A stretch of DNA of 64,000 bases, taken from contig CP004348.1 in NCBI GenBank assembly GCA_000342265.1, positions 1,550,001 through 1,614,000 of the forward strand, read 5' to 3'. Every line of letters starts with the position of its first letter. Position 1 is the stretch's first letter. Below are positions 41,992-50,104 of the stretch, piece by piece. Under the pieces are notes generated by a model. That model was given only the letters and a program-made list of their open reading frames with translations. It had not been told where the DNA came from and did no database searches. This DNA is from a beta proteobacterium CB (GTDB lineage Bacteria; Pseudomonadota; Gammaproteobacteria; Burkholderiales; Burkholderiaceae). The position numbers were made by a program, and so were the translations under genes.

Positions 41992-42138
41992 ATGAAAAGA
42001 TATAAGGCAACAGTAAATGCAAGCGGACTATGGGTTGAGACGATTCTCTTTGCTCAAAATCAAGCCCAAGCCTATGCACTCTTCAAGGCAATCTTTGGTT
42101 CAAGTAACGTGCCGCATCAACCATTACAGATTGGGTAA
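41992..42138 (+). CDS. Small hypothetical protein
   Basis: A 48-residue protein starting MKRYKATVNASGLWVETILF. The beta-strand start followed by QNQAQAYALFKAIFG is typical of small island proteins that pair a strand with a helix. It opens a tight run of three small genes (2-bp gap, then an overlap). Confidence 0.55.
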   Translation: MKRYKATVNASGLWVETILFAQNQAQAYALFKAIFGSSNVPHQPLQIG

Positions 42139-42140
42139 CT

Positions 42141-42320
42141 ATGAGATTTGATGAAATAGCCCCAATCAAACCATTAAGCCCCGAGCAAGCTAGACTTAAA
42201 TCAATGAAGGATCGTGTTAAGCGAGATCAAGAGGCTATAAAAGCGGAGCGAGCCAGGCAGAAGATCAAAGCTGGGCAAGCAGAACTTATGCAAATAGAGA
42301 GCGCAGTACAAAATGAATAA
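42141..42320 (+). CDS. Small hypothetical coiled-coil protein
   Basis: A 59-residue, highly charged helical protein (PEQARLKSMKDRVKRDQEAI, RARQKIKAGQAELMQ). It starts 2 bp after the preceding stop and its end overlaps the next start. Confidence 0.55.
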   Translation: MRFDEIAPIKPLSPEQARLKSMKDRVKRDQEAIKAERARQKIKAGQAELMQIESAVQNE

Positions 42321-42459
42321 TGCCTATACCGCCTGGATGACTGCAGGCACTTATGGGAACTTTAATGGTGCGCTATCAACGGCACTACGCAAAAAGAAAG
42401 CTGGCGCTATTGCAGTACAGATTCAAGATGTCAATAAAGCTGTGGTGTACAGCTCTTAG
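42313..42459 (+). CDS. Small hypothetical protein
   Basis: A 48-residue protein (MNNAYTAWMTAGTYGNFNGA, LSTALRKKKAGAIAVQIQDV). Its ATG overlaps the previous gene by 8 bp, supporting translational coupling. Downstream on the plus strand, about 55 further codons ending at 42623 (TYFSNFGSTKFASAGSEP onward) may be a fragment of another gene. Confidence 0.5.
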   Translation: MNNAYTAWMTAGTYGNFNGALSTALRKKKAGAIAVQIQDVNKAVVYSS

Positions 42460-42615
42460 AACAAACTTATTTCTCCAACTTTGGCTCAACTAAATTCGCA
42501 TCTGCAGGGTCAGAACCCACATCAATTACAAAGGTTGTTCCTCGTATGCCGATTACAGCAGTTGGCGTAGATCACTTAATGCTGATTCTAAATCCTGCTA
42601 GCTTGGTAGTTAAAA

Positions 42616-43242
42616 TCAAATAACCACAAAATCGCTCGCAGACAAGCCTGTAGGCTTGTTACTCAATACAGCAAAGGTAGTCGCGCTATAACTTGTGCCC
42701 GAGCCATCCTGATCGAAGGCTAAAGCGCCAGTACTGCTGTTATAGCAGACACGACTTGAATTCGACCACGTATCGGTTGCAAACAGCGTACTATCAAGGC
42801 ATCCGGACGTATTAAACGCGCCAGTAAAGATGCTGCTTGATAGGTCAATCTTGTCTTCACTGTGCACAAAGTCAGTAATGGTCACGAGGCTTAGGCCTGA
42901 TTTGGTCACATAGGCATCCGCTCTGACGGTCCCGCTGGTTACAAAATCAACCACGAGGTCTTCTTCAGCCAACTGCTTAAATGACTTGGATTTGAGGCTT
43001 AATTCCTGGCTTATCTTAGCCATGGTCTGCTCATAGAGTGCTATAGAGGTATGCTTGGCCTCCTCAAGATCCGCCTGGCCAGTGCTCATGGAGTGCCACT
43101 GACAATTGGGCAACCTAAAGCGGCATTGCCATTGATTGCTGCCTGATCGCTTAAAGAGACTTACTAAACCTCGGTGGAGGTGAATTACATCAGCAGACTG
43201 GGATGCACTAGATTTGAAGAAAAGCTGGTTTAGATTTTGCAC
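42616..43242 (-). pseudogene. Chimera: integrase N-terminus fused to RTX protein C-terminus
   Basis: Residues 1 to about 93 match integrase N-termini (LVSLFKRSGSNQWQCRFRLP, STGQADLEEAKHTSIALYEQ), like the fragments at 1967 and 33760. Residues about 94-208 are the C-terminal secretion region of an RTX-type protein: DKIDLSSSIFTGAF, SRVCYNSSTGALAFDQDGSG, FAVLSNKPTGLSASDFVVI. The frame is open across the join. Neither part would work in its original way; a type I secretion signal is preserved at the C-terminus. Confidence 0.75.
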
Positions 43243-43572
43243 TCAAGTGTCGTGTTTCGAGACACTTGTAGCTTAACTTCAGATTTCAGGAAGGTCGATC
43301 GGAAAATTTGTCGAGTAAACCGACATTTCATGTGTGGATATCTGGTAGGCAGACTCCGACCTTGATTTCAACCCGTCGATGCAACACGAGCAACTGCTCA
43401 ATGCCGTAGCAAGGCAACTCAATGAACGTCCTAGAAAAACACTAAACTATCAAACACCGGCAGAACGTTTTGCCCTAACTGTTGCATCGACGGGTTGAAA
43501 TCAAGACCCAAAGCAGACCATCAATTCAATAATCTGAGTACGCTAACTCTCACCCAAAACTGAGCGACCTGC
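43243..43572. other. Gene-free stretch with palindromes and mini-IS30
   Basis: GTCGTGTTTCGAGAC (43254-43268) and TTGTCGAGTAAACCGACAT (43302-43320) recur in related form at 58826-58860. The mini-IS30 fills 43357-43510. Confidence 0.6.
43357..43510. mobile_element. Mini-IS30: 154-bp internally deleted derivative
   Basis: Terminal repeats with a perfect 25-bp match (left from 43361, right to 43505). The left 40 bp are IS30 left end; the rest is the last about 33 codons of the transposase (from CTCAATGCCGTAG, as at 998) with the authentic stop TGA inside the right repeat. It shows what the right end of the IS30 at the window start used to look like. Confidence 0.85.
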
Positions 43573-43803
43573 TTAACGTAAGGCTTTATTTAACTGATCC
43601 ACAATCTCGGCCCAATCAGCATCTAAAAGCAACTCATCACGAAGAAGCCTTGCTTGAGATGGTGTCCACAATGGTGCATCCGCTAATTCAATCGCTTCAT
43701 CTAAAGGAGCATGCCGATCAATGAATGCCTTAATACTATTACCATCAGAAGGTAGTCCTAATTGAAGGAATAACTCAGAGAATGGATGAAATGACTTTTC
43801 CAT
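43573..43803 (-). CDS. DUF2789 family protein
   Basis: A 76-residue protein starting MEKSFHPFSELFLQLGLPSD and containing ADAPLWTPSQARLLRDELLL and DADWAEIVDQLNKALR, the full DUF2789 pattern. The ATG at 43803 sits next to the copper ATPase stop. Function unknown; often encoded near redox or metal genes. Confidence 0.85.
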   Translation of the reverse strand: MEKSFHPFSELFLQLGLPSDGNSIKAFIDRHAPLDEAIELADAPLWTPSQARLLRDELLLDADWAEIVDQLNKALR

Positions 43804-43805
43804 GA

Positions 43806-46154
43806 TTAATTTCTCCTTAAACGTAACGCATTTGTAATGACCGAGGCTGAGCTCAAGCTCATGGCAAGTGCAGCAATTAATGGTGAGAGTAACCATCCAG
43901 TGAAAGGATATAAGAGACCAGCAGCAATAGGAATGCCCAGTGCGTTATAAAGAAACGCAAACACTAGGTTTTGCTTCATATTGCCTACCGTATCGTCTGA
44001 AAGCGACTTAGCAATCGCAATACCTCTGAGATCACCTTTAACTAAAGTAATTTGGGCGCTATTCATAGCAACGTCAGTACCGGTGCCCATAGCAATACCA
44101 ACATTGGCTTTTGCTAAAGCTGGAGCATCATTGATGCCATCACCTGCCATTGCAACAATCCGACCTTCATTTTGTAGTCGAGTTACCAATTCGAGCTTAT
44201 CTGCTGGCTTAACCTCTCCATAGACCTCTTCAATCCCAAGGCGCTTGCCAACAGATTTAGCAGTTGTCAATCCATCTCCCGTTGCCATCACAATTCGCAA
44301 TCCCGCCCCTCTTAAGGTTTGCAAAGCCTCTGGCGTAGTAGCCTTAATAGGATCAGAAACAGCTAAAAGGCCAGCAAGCTTTCCGTTGATAGCTAAATGC
44401 ATCACGCTAGCGCCTTCAGAGCGGAGCTCCTCTGCTTGGGCTTTCAAAATATCAACAGAAACTCCCAGCTTATCCATCAATGCAGTATTACCCAACGCCA
44501 AATGAAACAAGCCAACGCTACCTTGAACTCCAATTCCTGAACTTGATTCAAAGTTTTCGGGTTTCTCTAATGGCAAATTACGGTCTCTTGCGGCGCGAAC
44601 AATTGCATCGGCAAGGGGATGCTCACTGCCCTGATCAAGACTTGCTGCAAGCTTTAAGACCTCATTACCATCAAAGCTGGGCGCAGGAATAACTCTATCA
44701 AAAATTGGCTTACCCTCTGTTAAGGTGCCTGTTTTATCAATAATGAGGGTGTTCACCTTACGAAGATTTTCAATGGCCGCAGCGTCGCGGAACAAAATTC
44801 CTTTTGTCGCCCCCTTACCAGTAGCAACCATAATCGACATTGGCGTGGCAAGACCTAGGGCACAAGGGCAAGCAATGATTAATACCGAAACCGCATTGAT
44901 TAAACCAAAGACCCAACTTGGTTCGGGGCCAAAGATCCCCCAAATGAAAAAAGTCAGTAAAGCTATCGCTACAACCGTTACTACAAAATATCCCGCAACA
45001 ATATCTGCCATTCGCTGCATTGGCGCTCTGGAGCGTTGGGCTTGAGCTACCATTTGAACAATTTGAGCCAGCATGGTTGAAGAACCAACACGCTCGGCTT
45101 TAATAATCAATGCGCCATTGGTATTCATCGTTGCTCCAATCACACGATCACCGATACGCTTAGTAACCGGCAATGGCTCCCCGGTAAGCATAGATTCATC
45201 AAGCGCACTAGAGCCTTCAACAATGACGCCATCAACAGGCACTTTTTCACCTGGGCGCACCCTCAATAAGTCTTCAATATGCACATTTGATAAGGGGATG
45301 TCTTCCTCGGATCCATCAGCCTTAATTCTTCTAGCCGTTTTAGGCGCTAAGCCCAAAAGTGATTTAATTGCCGCAGAAGTTTGTGAGCGTGCCTTTAGTT
45401 CCAACACCTGACCAAGCAGAGTCAATGAAATAATGACGGCGGCTGCCTCAAAATACACACCAATCCTGCCCATAGACATAAAGGAAGCAGGAAACACTTG
45501 TGGAACTACCGTAGCAACAACGCTATACAAAAATGCAGCACCTGTTCCTAATCCAATCAAAGTCCACATATTTGGACTGCGATTGGCTATGGATTGCCAG
45601 CCACGATAGAAGAATGGCCATCCTGCCCATAAAACAATTGGTAGGGATAGGAATAATTCAACCCAGGTTTGGGTTTGAGACTCTAGTAGATTAAGTTTAT
45701 GGCCAAACATCGCAAGGACAGTCACCACTGTCGTCAAAGGCAGCGTCCACCAAAATCGTCTTTGAAAATCAACTAATTCTGGATTTTCTTCTTCCTCTAA
45801 TTCAGGCAACAGAGGCTCTAAACTCATTCCACAAATTGGGCAATTACCTGGTTGATTCTGCCGAATTTGCGGATGCATGGGGCAGGTATAAATTGTGCCG
45901 GCCACCGAAGCAGGCGACTCTGAGTCCTTTAGTCCCCCATCTAGATACTTGCTGGGCGCTCCAATAAATTTTTCTTTACAACCATTGCTGCAAAAGTAAT
46001 ACGCAATATTCTTAAGCGAGTAACTATGCTTAGACTGAGAAGTGACCGTCATCCCACAAACAGGATCCTTCAAGGAATTTTCATCTGAAGAATGTTCGTG
46101 ATGGGAGTGATCGTGTCCATGCTCATGATGATTGTTCTCATTGTGCTTACTCAT
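43806..46154 (-). CDS. copA: Copper-translocating P1B-type ATPase
   Basis: A 782-residue inner-membrane Cu pump. The N-terminus is His-rich ([20 protein letters not shown]), then a YHS domain (DPVCGMTV) and a heavy-metal-binding domain ([38 protein letters not shown]). The membrane metal site is [10 protein letters not shown], the phosphorylation loop [11 protein letters not shown], the actuator [12 protein letters not shown] and the hinge [20 protein letters not shown]. There is no canonical CxxC HMA domain. It lies at the end of the copper cluster. Confidence 0.92.
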   Translation of the reverse strand: MSKHNENNHHEHGHDHSHHEHSSDENSLKDPVCGMTVTSQSKHSYSLKNIAYYFCSNGCKEKFIGAPSKYLDGGLKDSESPASVAGTIYTCPMHPQIRQNQPGNCPICGMSLEPLLPELEEEENPELVDFQRRFWWTLPLTTVVTVLAMFGHKLNLLESQTQTWVELFLSLPIVLWAGWPFFYRGWQSIANRSPNMWTLIGLGTGAAFLYSVVATVVPQVFPASFMSMGRIGVYFEAAAVIISLTLLGQVLELKARSQTSAAIKSLLGLAPKTARRIKADGSEEDIPLSNVHIEDLLRVRPGEKVPVDGVIVEGSSALDESMLTGEPLPVTKRIGDRVIGATMNTNGALIIKAERVGSSTMLAQIVQMVAQAQRSRAPMQRMADIVAGYFVVTVVAIALLTFFIWGIFGPEPSWVFGLINAVSVLIIACPCALGLATPMSIMVATGKGATKGILFRDAAAIENLRKVNTLIIDKTGTLTEGKPIFDRVIPAPSFDGNEVLKLAASLDQGSEHPLADAIVRAARDRNLPLEKPENFESSSGIGVQGSVGLFHLALGNTALMDKLGVSVDILKAQAEELRSEGASVMHLAINGKLAGLLAVSDPIKATTPEALQTLRGAGLRIVMATGDGLTTAKSVGKRLGIEEVYGEVKPADKLELVTRLQNEGRIVAMAGDGINDAPALAKANVGIAMGTGTDVAMNSAQITLVKGDLRGIAIAKSLSDDTVGNMKQNLVFAFLYNALGIPIAAGLLYPFTGWLLSPLIAALAMSLSSASVITNALRLRRN

Positions 46155-46171
46155 TGCAAATCCTTGTTTAC

Positions 46172-46681
46172 CTAATTCATTAAAACTGGCGTATCTGGGA
46201 TTTCATTATCTGAAGATGATTTACCTGGGAATTGACTTTGCAATAGTTGACTCACCATTTCAATTCCAGACAAAATGCCAGCCTGATATTCATTGAGCGC
46301 AAATTTGGATTCGATCTCATGACAAATAACATCCCACGCACTGGCATCCGCATTTGAATGAATGCCTCTATCGGCAATTATCTCTACAGCATGATCGGCT
46401 AATAAAATATAAATGAGCACCCCATTATTGTGCTCGGTATCCCAAACTCTGAGATTGGTAAAGACTTCAATTGCACGATCTCTAGGGCTTAAGTCTTTTA
46501 ACAAGGCAAGCGTATCTAGGGCACCTTCCACGGCAAAACAGATTTGACCCGAATGTTGAGCCTCACTATCTCGAATCGCATTTGTTATTGCGGCAAGATC
46601 TTCCTTGGAAAAGCATTTCTCTACCTTGCGACTATGAGACCAGAGATGTTTTATTAATCGATTCATATTCATGCTTACCAT
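46172..46681 (-). CDS. TPM-domain protein
   Basis: A 169-residue TPM (TLP18.3/Psb32/MOLO-1) domain: [58 protein letters not shown]. No signal peptide or membrane helix. Its start overlaps the stop of the larger TPM gene, in an operon with lemA. Confidence 0.85.
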   Translation of the reverse strand: MVSMNMNRLIKHLWSHSRKVEKCFSKEDLAAITNAIRDSEAQHSGQICFAVEGALDTLALLKDLSPRDRAIEVFTNLRVWDTEHNNGVLIYILLADHAVEIIADRGIHSNADASAWDVICHEIESKFALNEYQAGILSGIEMVSQLLQSQFPGKSSSDNEIPDTPVLMN

Positions 46682-47538
46682 CTCCCCGAGGAGCCACCGC
46701 CACCAAAGCCGCCACCGCCACCACTAAATCCACCACCTCCACCATGGCCTCCACTGCTATAGCCACCAAAGCCATGTCTACCCAACCCCATTCCGGATAG
46801 AGCAACGACCAATGCCACAACACCGGCAATTAAGGCCATAGAAAACGCACCGAACATAAACCAGGCGATAAGAGCTACAAATCCTCCAGTAACTAGGGAT
46901 CCAGGTAACCTGCCGAGCATCGATCGTAAGATTCCACCAAGCACTAAAGCCACAATAAAAATGATTGGTAAAAACGAACGAATATCCCCTGGGTCACGAA
47001 TTTCTGTATTAGTTGGGTTTGGCGCTGGTAACGCCTCACCATCAACCACGCTAATCACAGCGTTTAGGCCATCCGTAATGCCGCCATAAAAATCCTGCTG
47101 TTTGAAACGGGGCACAATGATTTGGTCGATGATTCGCTTGCTAGTTGCATCAGTTAATACTCCTTCAAGGCCGTAACCTACCTCAATCCGAAGGGCTCTA
47201 TCCGCTTTAGCAATAATCAGAATCGCACCATCATCTACTTTTTTCCGTCCAATCTTCCATTGCTCAGCTACGCGAATAGCATATTGCTCAATAGCTTCAG
47301 GGGCTGTAGATTGCACCATTAACACCACAATCTGACTACCCTTTTTAGCCTCAAAATTACTTAAGGTTTGATCTAGAGAGCCAATCTGACTGGGTGTAAG
47401 AGTACCTGTTTGATCAATGACCCGCCCTGATAAAGCTGGCACCGTCTGCTGCGCCACAGAAAACTGAGGCCAGCAGAGCAGCGCCAAAAGCGATAGCAAG
47501 GCGAATAGGCGTTTAGGCAGCCAGAAGATGCGAGTCAC
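46675..47538 (-). CDS. TPM-domain membrane protein with Gly-rich tail
   Basis: A 287-residue protein: signal peptide (LLSLLALLCWPQFSVAQ), TPM domain (GRVIDQTGTLTPSQIGSLDQ, VEQWKIGRKKVDDGAILIIA), two C-terminal hydrophobic segments and a tail of Gly-Ser repeats ending GGGGSSGRW. Such YgcG-like proteins accompany LemA; the exact role is unknown. Confidence 0.88.
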   Translation of the reverse strand: MTRIFWLPKRLFALLSLLALLCWPQFSVAQQTVPALSGRVIDQTGTLTPSQIGSLDQTLSNFEAKKGSQIVVLMVQSTAPEAIEQYAIRVAEQWKIGRKKVDDGAILIIAKADRALRIEVGYGLEGVLTDATSKRIIDQIIVPRFKQQDFYGGITDGLNAVISVVDGEALPAPNPTNTEIRDPGDIRSFLPIIFIVALVLGGILRSMLGRLPGSLVTGGFVALIAWFMFGAFSMALIAGVVALVVALSGMGLGRHGFGGYSSGGHGGGGGFSGGGGGFGGGGSSGRW

Positions 47539-47552
47539 GAAAGTTGCTCCAG

Positions 47553-48155
47553 TTATTTCGCCGCAGGAGTATCAAATGAAACGCTAGGAGGAGTTGCTAA
47601 TTCCTTTTCATTCTCAACGGCAAAGTTTGCCTTAGCTTTATAACCAAAGACCATTGCTGTTAAGTTAGATGGGAATGAGCGAATCGTGACGTTGTACTCC
47701 TGTACAGATTTAATGTAACGATTACGAGCAACTGTAATGCGATTTTCAGTGCCCTCTAGTTGCGCTTGCAAATCCCTAAACCCTTGATTTGCTCGTAAGC
47801 TCGGGTAGTTTTCTGAAACGACTAATAGTCTGGATAAAGCCGAAGTGAGCTGTCCTTGCGCTTGCTGGAATTTCTGGAAAGCTTCTGGATTATTTACCAA
47901 ATCAGGAGTAGCTTGAATTGAGGTAGCTTTAGATCTAGCCTCTACCACTTTGGTCAGGGTATCTTGCTCAAACTTAGCTTCGCCTTTGACCGTGCTTACT
48001 AGATTAGGAATCAGATCCGCTCTACGCTGATATTGATTCAATACCTCAGACCAGCTAGAAGTTACCTGCTCATCTTGGGACTGAATTTGGTTATACCCAC
48101 AACCTGATAACAATACCGCTGCTATTGCCAACAGACCGATAAGATATTTACGCAT
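47553..48155 (-). CDS. LemA family lipoprotein
   Basis: A 200-residue LemA protein. It has a lipobox (LLSGCGYNQ), the helical signature EVLNQYQRRADLIPNLVSTV, the VVEARSKATSIQATPDLVNN segment and ENYPSLRANQGFRDLQAQLE. It begins the lemA-TPM-TPM operon embedded between copper genes. Confidence 0.92.
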   Translation of the reverse strand: MRKYLIGLLAIAAVLLSGCGYNQIQSQDEQVTSSWSEVLNQYQRRADLIPNLVSTVKGEAKFEQDTLTKVVEARSKATSIQATPDLVNNPEAFQKFQQAQGQLTSALSRLLVVSENYPSLRANQGFRDLQAQLEGTENRITVARNRYIKSVQEYNVTIRSFPSNLTAMVFGYKAKANFAVENEKELATPPSVSFDTPAAK

Positions 48156-48241
48156 TTGTTACTCCTTTACTTAATTGAAGTTTGAGTCTTTAAGAACAGT
48201 TACCTTTTTGGATGTCTAAAAATTGGGAATTAAAGAGAGTG

Positions 48242-48502
48242 TTAACCACAACAGCAACCACCAGATTTTTTCTGTGGCGCTTGAACGCTGCCATCAAGAT
48301 CCAAAGATGAGGGATAACCATCCTCATTTAGCGCATGAATCAAATCGTCACTCTTCCAGCTCGTTCTATCTAAATGTACTTTACCGTTTTGCAAGTCAAC
48401 ATGGATATTGGATACGCCATCTAAAGATTCCAGCGCCTTGGTAACGTGCTTGACGCAAGAGCCACAAGTCATACCAGCCACATTTAAATGAATTTGACTC
48501 AT
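48242..48502 (-). CDS. CopZ-like heavy-metal-associated protein
   Basis: An 86-residue HMA protein. The metal motif is GMTCGSCVKHV and the fold continues LESLDGVSNIHVDLQNGKVH. It has an unusual extra C-terminal tail SGGCCCG with three adjacent cysteines. It is a likely copper chaperone or transcribed partner of the CopA pump. Confidence 0.88.
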   Translation of the reverse strand: MSQIHLNVAGMTCGSCVKHVTKALESLDGVSNIHVDLQNGKVHLDRTSWKSDDLIHALNEDGYPSSLDLDGSVQAPQKKSGGCCCG

Positions 48503-48504
48503 AT

Positions 48505-48813
48505 TCAGTCTCCTTTTTTTAATTCGATGACATATAGCTTTCCACCTTCGCTTGATGCTACGAATTCCACTTGGTCTCCAGACTTAAGACCATTTAAAAG
48601 AGTTTTGTTTTTCACGTTAAAAATCATGGTCATTGGGGGCATATCTAAATTCTTGATTTCCTCGTGACGAATGGTGACTTTGCCTTGCTCCAAATCAACT
48701 TTGCGTACCTGACCAGCCGTATATGCACCAGTAGATTGGGCGCTTGCTACATGAGTCAAGATTACTCCCGATAGTAGAAAAATAACACTCAAATATTTTT
48801 TTAGATTGTTCAT
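48505..48813 (-). CDS. cusF: CusF-like periplasmic copper-binding protein
   Basis: A 102-residue protein with a signal peptide ending VASAQ. The CusF barrel shows GQVRKVDLEQGKVTIRHEEI, the metal residues in LDMPPMTMIFNV, and GDQVEFVASSEGGKLYVIEL. It carries Cu(I)/Ag(I) in the periplasm to efflux pumps. Confidence 0.88.
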   Translation of the reverse strand: MNNLKKYLSVIFLLSGVILTHVASAQSTGAYTAGQVRKVDLEQGKVTIRHEEIKNLDMPPMTMIFNVKNKTLLNGLKSGDQVEFVASSEGGKLYVIELKKGD

Positions 48814-48823
48814 AAATGAACTC

Positions 48824-49291
48824 CTATCGATAAGATTGATAAATTTGGGATTGACCGTTTTTAGAGATCAATAAAACGTCATAAGGATCTTTTCTAGATC
48901 CATACTCAGGACCATCCATTCCTGGAGAGCCTATGGGCATCGCTGGTACAGCAATCCCTACAGCATTGGGCTTCTCGGCTAATAAACGCTTAATTTCTCT
49001 CGCTGGGACATGACCTTCGATTGCATAACCCTCAATGACTGCGGTATGGCAAGACCCAAACTGAATGGGCATACCCATCTTCTTTCTAATCTGGTCATTG
49101 CCATCGCTGATCACTTTAGTAGCAAAGCCATTTTTCTCAACATACGTAATCCAATCCTTGCAACAGCCACAAGTTGGACTCTTCCATACTGTGATCAATG
49201 GTTTTTCACTGGCAGCACGGGATGCAAACGGCACTAGCACCAATCCCATTGCTATAGCCCTTCTTGTTAAATTAATGTTGATGGGAGCCAT
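48824..49291 (-). CDS. DUF411 metal-binding protein
   Basis: A 155-residue secreted protein of the DUF411 family: VWKSPTCGCCKDWITYVEKN (CxCC motif), MGMPIQFGSCHTAVIEGYAI and EGHVPAREIKRLLAEKP, then GIAVPAMPIGSPGMDGPEYG. Its start overlaps the end of the cupredoxin gene by 20 bp. DUF411 proteins occur almost always with copper resistance genes. Confidence 0.9.
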   Translation of the reverse strand: MAPININLTRRAIAMGLVLVPFASRAASEKPLITVWKSPTCGCCKDWITYVEKNGFATKVISDGNDQIRKKMGMPIQFGSCHTAVIEGYAIEGHVPAREIKRLLAEKPNAVGIAVPAMPIGSPGMDGPEYGSRKDPYDVLLISKNGQSQIYQSYR

Positions 49292-50087
49292 GGCCGTCCC
49301 CTTTCTGTGCTGGTGAAACAGATTTAGGTCCAGCTACCGAAATTGATCCCTTCATTCCCGCATCGTAATGGCCTGGTTGTAGGCATGCAAATTGCACTTT
49401 TCCAGATTTCGTAAATTGCCAAATAATTTCACCTGTTTGACCAGCGCCTAAGGTAACCATGTTTGGCTCGGCATGCTCCATTTCTGGAAACTTCATCATC
49501 TGCTTGTAGTGCTCTTGTAGCTCTTGATCTGTACCAAGCACCATTTCATGTTTTGTTTTACCCAGATTCTTGACTACAAAGTGGATAGTTTCGCCTTGCT
49601 TGACTTGAATACTGCTAGGATTAAATCTCATGTTGTCTGTCATGCGAACTCTAATTGTTCGATTTACTTTGGCTGCAATACCCGGCTGTCCAACACTAGA
49701 ATTTTCGCTGCCATGATCATGACCACCACTGGCGCCATGGTCATGAGACATTGCGCCCATGCCACCCATAGCCCCCATGCCTGCGCCTGATCCCTGCATC
49801 TTGTCATGCATCGCCTTACATTGACTAGCACTCATCTCAGGATGCATTTGTTGGCACATTGCCACCCTTTGTTCAGGAGTCATTTTTGCCATATTCTCGT
49901 GCATCGCCTTACATTGATCAGGACTCATTTCAGGATGCATTTTTTGACACATCGCTGCCATTGGATCTTGGTTCATGGCCCCTTGATTCATCATCCCCAT
50001 ACCGCCAGGTTGTGTTGTACCTTGCGCAAACACCAAACTAGATGCTGCCATCGCAATTGCTGCCAATGTAAATTGAATATTTTTCAT
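49272..50087 (-). CDS. Cupredoxin with tandem Met/Cys/His repeats
   Basis: A 271-residue secreted protein. After a signal peptide (AAIAMAASSLVFAQ) come two repeats, MCQKMHPEMSPDQCKAMH and MCQQMHPEMSASQCKAMH, then a Gly/Met/His-rich linker (SHDHGASGGHDHGSENS). A C-terminal cupredoxin domain follows: NMRFNPSSIQVKQGETIHFV, TKHEMVLGTDQELQEHYKQM and VQFACLQPGHYDAGMKG with the Cys-His-Met ligands. The repeats look like added Cu(I) storage sites. It is followed by DUF411 and preceded by the multicopper oxidase. Confidence 0.88.
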   Translation of the reverse strand: MKNIQFTLAAIAMAASSLVFAQGTTQPGGMGMMNQGAMNQDPMAAMCQKMHPEMSPDQCKAMHENMAKMTPEQRVAMCQQMHPEMSASQCKAMHDKMQGSGAGMGAMGGMGAMSHDHGASGGHDHGSENSSVGQPGIAAKVNRTIRVRMTDNMRFNPSSIQVKQGETIHFVVKNLGKTKHEMVLGTDQELQEHYKQMMKFPEMEHAEPNMVTLGAGQTGEIIWQFTKSGKVQFACLQPGHYDAGMKGSISVAGPKSVSPAQKGDGHGSHQH

Positions 50088-50104
50088 TTTGTTTTCCTTA
50101 ATTA

